Shown: positions 61,581 through 64,000 of the stretch, piece after piece | How the letters are laid out: the number at the start of each line of letters is the position of its first letter | Numbering within the stretch: the stretch's first letter is position 1 | Assembly: GCA_029976075.1 (NCBI GenBank) | Contig: JARKNW010000011.1 | Location: forward strand, 62,001-126,000 | DNA length: 64,000 nt | Source: Pleomorphomonas sp. | GTDB lineage: Bacteria > Pseudomonadota > Alphaproteobacteria > Rhizobiales > Pleomorphomonadaceae | Reading direction: 5' to 3' | The notes under the pieces: generated by a model | Databases searched by the model: none | Seen by the model: the letters and a program-made list of their open reading frames with translations, nothing else | What the model was told of the DNA's origin: nothing | Position numbers and translations under genes: made by a program

Positions 61581-62465
61581 ATGGCCGATTTGGACGACGT
61601 GAAGGAAGGCAAGGATTTCGGGTTGGACAAGCCGGTCGAGGTGCAGGCATTTCCCGTGCGCGGCTCTGTCTCGCTCGACTGGGGCATGCAAGACCGGCTG
61701 GCACGGATCTTCCAGGCCAAGAGTGGTCATACGGTTATGCTGGCCTTCGACCATGGTTATTTCCAGGGGCCGGCTACAGGCCTTGAGCGGCTTGACCTCT
61801 CCATCCGTCCGCTTGTTCCTTATACCGACGTGTTGATGTGCACGCGTGGTGGCCTTCGCCAGACCATGCCGGCCGACAGCCGCAAGCCGGTGGTGCTTCG
61901 TTGCTCGGGTGGCATGAGTGTGCTGACTGAACTGTCGCGCGAGCTCGTGGCTGTCGATATCGAGGACGCGATCCGCCTCAATGCCTCGGCCATCACGACC
62001 AATGTGTACATCGGCGCCGAGTACGAGCATCAGTCGCTCGCCAACCTCGTCAAGCTGATCGATACCGGCAACCGGTACGGCATTCCGACCATGGCGGTAA
62101 CCGGGGTTGGCAAGAACATGGCCCGCGATGCCCGCTACTTCGGCTTGGCGACCCGCATCTGTGCCGAGCTCGGAGCACACATCGTCAAATCCTACTATAT
62201 CGACAACGGCTTCGAGAAAGTGGTCGCCGGCTGCCCGGTGCCGATCGTTATCGCTGGCGGCAAGAAGTTGCCGGAGCGCGATGCGCTCGAGATGGCATGG
62301 CGTGCCATTGATCAGGGTGCCGCTGGCGTCGACATGGGCCGCAATATCTTCCAGTCCGATTGCCCGGTGGCGATGATCTCGGCTGTTCGTGCCGTGGTGC
62401 ACGACGGCGCCAGCGTCGATCAGGCATACGACCTCTATAAGGCCGGTAAGGCCAAGGCCGCCTGA
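61581..62465 (+). CDS. lsrF: 3-hydroxy-5-phosphonooxypentane-2,4-dione thiolase LsrF
   Basis: The 294-residue (E. coli 291) class I aldolase-fold enzyme ends the phospho-AI-2 degradation pathway. It starts [13 protein letters not shown] and has [51 protein letters not shown] and the catalytic lysine in HIVKSYY at residue 203, the E. coli position. GGAGG precedes the ATG by five bases. It is the first gene of the rightward lsr operon and is followed after 128 bases by lsrA. Confidence 0.95.
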   Translation: MADLDDVKEGKDFGLDKPVEVQAFPVRGSVSLDWGMQDRLARIFQAKSGHTVMLAFDHGYFQGPATGLERLDLSIRPLVPYTDVLMCTRGGLRQTMPADSRKPVVLRCSGGMSVLTELSRELVAVDIEDAIRLNASAITTNVYIGAEYEHQSLANLVKLIDTGNRYGIPTMAVTGVGKNMARDARYFGLATRICAELGAHIVKSYYIDNGFEKVVAGCPVPIVIAGGKKLPERDALEMAWRAIDQGAAGVDMGRNIFQSDCPVAMISAVRAVVHDGASVDQAYDLYKAGKAKAA

Positions 62466-62593
62466 GGCTCCCAGACAGGACCGCGAACCGCGCTGCCGGG
62501 CTTCCATGAGAAGTCCGGCGGACCGCCCGGAGGAGGGTGCCCTGAAACGCGGATCAAGGCCTGCGTTTCCAATAAAGTTGGGAGACTGTCGAC

Positions 62594-64000
62594 ATGACGG
62601 GAACCTCGCCGACCGACCAGCGGACGCCGTTGGTCGAAGCCAGGCAAATCTGGAAGTTCTTCGGCTCCATCGCCGTGTTGCGCGGCGTCGATCTGACGCT
62701 TCGGCCTGGTGAGGTGCATGCATTGCTCGGTGGCAATGGCGCCGGCAAATCCACCCTGATGAAGATGATCGCCGGCCTTCATCGTGTTGACCGCGGCGAA
62801 CTCCTGGTATGCGGCGAAGACGCCTGCGCCATGACGCCGGTCACGGCCCGTCAGGCTGGCATCCATCTCGTGCCCCAGGAACCGATGCTGTTCCCCAGCC
62901 TTTCGGTCGAGGAGAATGTGCTGATGCACGTTCCCGGCAACCGCAAGGAACTGCGCGCCCGCCTCGAGAGCATGATCACTGAAATCGGCGCAGGCATGAC
63001 GCTTGCGACGCAGGCCGGCCAGCTAGAGGTCGCCGACCAGCAGATGGTCGAGATCCTGCGCGGACTCATTCGCGATGCCCGCATCCTCATCCTCGATGAA
63101 CCGACCTCTGCGCTGACGCCGCGCGAGGTGGGCAAGCTGTTTGAGCGCATCCGGGCGCTGACCGCCCAGGGTGTTGGCATCTTCTTCATTTCCCACAAGC
63201 TCGGCGAGATCCGCGAGATCGCCGACATCGTTTCCATTCTTCGCGATGGTCAGGTCGTTCTGGCTGGCCCGCCGAAGTCGTTCACCGACGCCGAAATCGT
63301 CGCGGCGATGACCCATGTCGAGGGCAAGGAGGGCTTTACGCTCGGCCATGCCGCTGCCGCACCGGTGGAGCGGGGCGCCGAGCGGCTGCGCGTCGAAGGA
63401 TTGGCTGGCGAAGGTTTTGCCGACGTCACCTTTTCACTGCACGCCGGGGAGATCCTCGGCCTTGCCGGTGTGGTTGGCTCCGGTCGTACCGAACTTGCCG
63501 AAACCATCTACGGAATCCGTCCCGCCGCACGCGGTCGCATCTTCGTCGATGGCAAACCTCTGTCGGGTCATGGCCCGCGTCAGAGCCTGGATGCCGGCGT
63601 TGTCTACCTTCCTGAGGACCGGCAGGTGTCGGGCCTGTTCGTCAACGCTCCGCTGGTCTGGAACGCGTCGGCGCTGGTTCTGCATCGAGGTAACGAATGG
63701 TTGCCACTTGCCAAGGAACGAGCCGACTTCTCCGAGCAGATCAAGCTGCTGGGGATTGTCTGTGGCAGCGCAGATCAGCCGGTCCGCACGCTTTCGGGTG
63801 GCAATCAGCAGAAGGTGCTGCTCGCCAAATGCCTTGCCGCCGGTCCCCGCGTTCTCATTCTTGATGAGCCGACACGTGGCGTCGACGTCGCCGTGCGCGC
63901 CGATATCTACCGCCTGATCGACCGCTTGGCCGGCGAAGGTCTCGCCATTCTCCTGATCTCCTCCGATCACGAAGAGGTCGAACGCCTCAGCCACCGCGTG
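62594..64000 (+). CDS. lsrA: AI-2 import ATP-binding protein LsrA (partial)
   Basis: The visible 469 codons run off the window edge; E. coli LsrA has 511. There are two ABC cassettes: the first with Walker A GGNGAGKST and LILDEPTSALTP; the second with a degenerate Walker A GVVGSGRTE, signature LSGGNQQK and LILDEPTRGVDV. This is the tandem ribose/AI-2 ATPase layout. Placement after lsrF, with lsrR-lsrK divergent, supports LsrA over other sugar ATPases. GGAG precedes the ATG at 62594. Permease and binding-protein genes should follow beyond 64000. Confidence 0.88.
   Translation, partial: MTGTSPTDQRTPLVEARQIWKFFGSIAVLRGVDLTLRPGEVHALLGGNGAGKSTLMKMIAGLHRVDRGELLVCGEDACAMTPVTARQAGIHLVPQEPMLFPSLSVEENVLMHVPGNRKELRARLESMITEIGAGMTLATQAGQLEVADQQMVEILRGLIRDARILILDEPTSALTPREVGKLFERIRALTAQGVGIFFISHKLGEIREIADIVSILRDGQVVLAGPPKSFTDAEIVAAMTHVEGKEGFTLGHAAAAPVERGAERLRVEGLAGEGFADVTFSLHAGEILGLAGVVGSGRTELAETIYGIRPAARGRIFVDGKPLSGHGPRQSLDAGVVYLPEDRQVSGLFVNAPLVWNASALVLHRGNEWLPLAKERADFSEQIKLLGIVCGSADQPVRTLSGGNQQKVLLAKCLAAGPRVLILDEPTRGVDVAVRADIYRLIDRLAGEGLAILLISSDHEEVERLSHRV

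Overview
The window is a high-GC alphaproteobacterial chromosome, most likely of the order Hyphomicrobiales. The evidence is a SAM-II riboswitch in front of metZ, GTTC-N7-GTTC type LexA boxes, and a rhizobial-style set of housekeeping neighbours (cytochrome c, pheA, nudC, apaG, metZ, long-form dcd). The genus cannot be fixed from the sequence.

Positions 1-11767 are host chromosome: betI with its own operator, an EamA exporter, a membrane-anchored cytochrome c, pheA, nudC, a small membrane protein, apaG, a periplasmic binding protein, a translationally coupled MarR regulator and NlpC/P60 peptidase, metZ with its riboswitch and terminator, a CHASE4-like GGDEF diguanylate cyclase, and dcd.

A tRNA-Gly(CCC) at 11768-11841 is the integration site of a complete-looking prophage of about 42.5 kb, with repeats of the tRNA 3' end at 11796-11841 and 54333-54378. 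Its order is integrase and early leftward genes, a repressor/Cro-like switch with three palindromic operators, a rightward recombination and replication block (RusA, Sak4-like ATPase, DUF669 protein with an SSB-like tip, PD-(D/E)XK nuclease, RNase H-like protein, cytosine methyltransferase, SF2 helicase, primase-polymerase/ATPase), and then terminase, portal, scaffold, capsid, tail tubes, two giant internal virion proteins, tail fibre, lysis genes, and a late SRAP and nuclease pair. There is no tape-measure gene and there are large ejection proteins, so the phage is short-tailed (podovirus-like).

Several parts of the prophage are unusual. A conserved-looking protein is encoded in a second frame inside the methyltransferase gene. 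An AT-rich three-gene leftward cassette of unknown function interrupts the virion module at 36.7-38.7 kb. A C-terminal fragment of a NACHT/STAND-type protein lies at 25.7-27.1 kb. Two prophage genes, one of unknown function and one SRAP, have perfect LexA boxes. An 11-bp repeat array and three palindromes lie just before the terminase genes.

Between the first right attachment repeat and a third copy of the tRNA end (56631-56670) lies a 2.3-kb graveyard of a related second prophage. Its pieces of internal virion protein, tail fibre and nuclease genes keep the order they have in the intact prophage, and an intact lipoprotein gene sits among them.

From 56.7 kb the host chromosome resumes: a small basic protein, an LtrA family membrane protein, a cupin, and an autoinducer-2 (Lsr) locus. 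In that locus lsrR-lsrK diverge from lsrF-lsrA, and lsrA runs off the window end.
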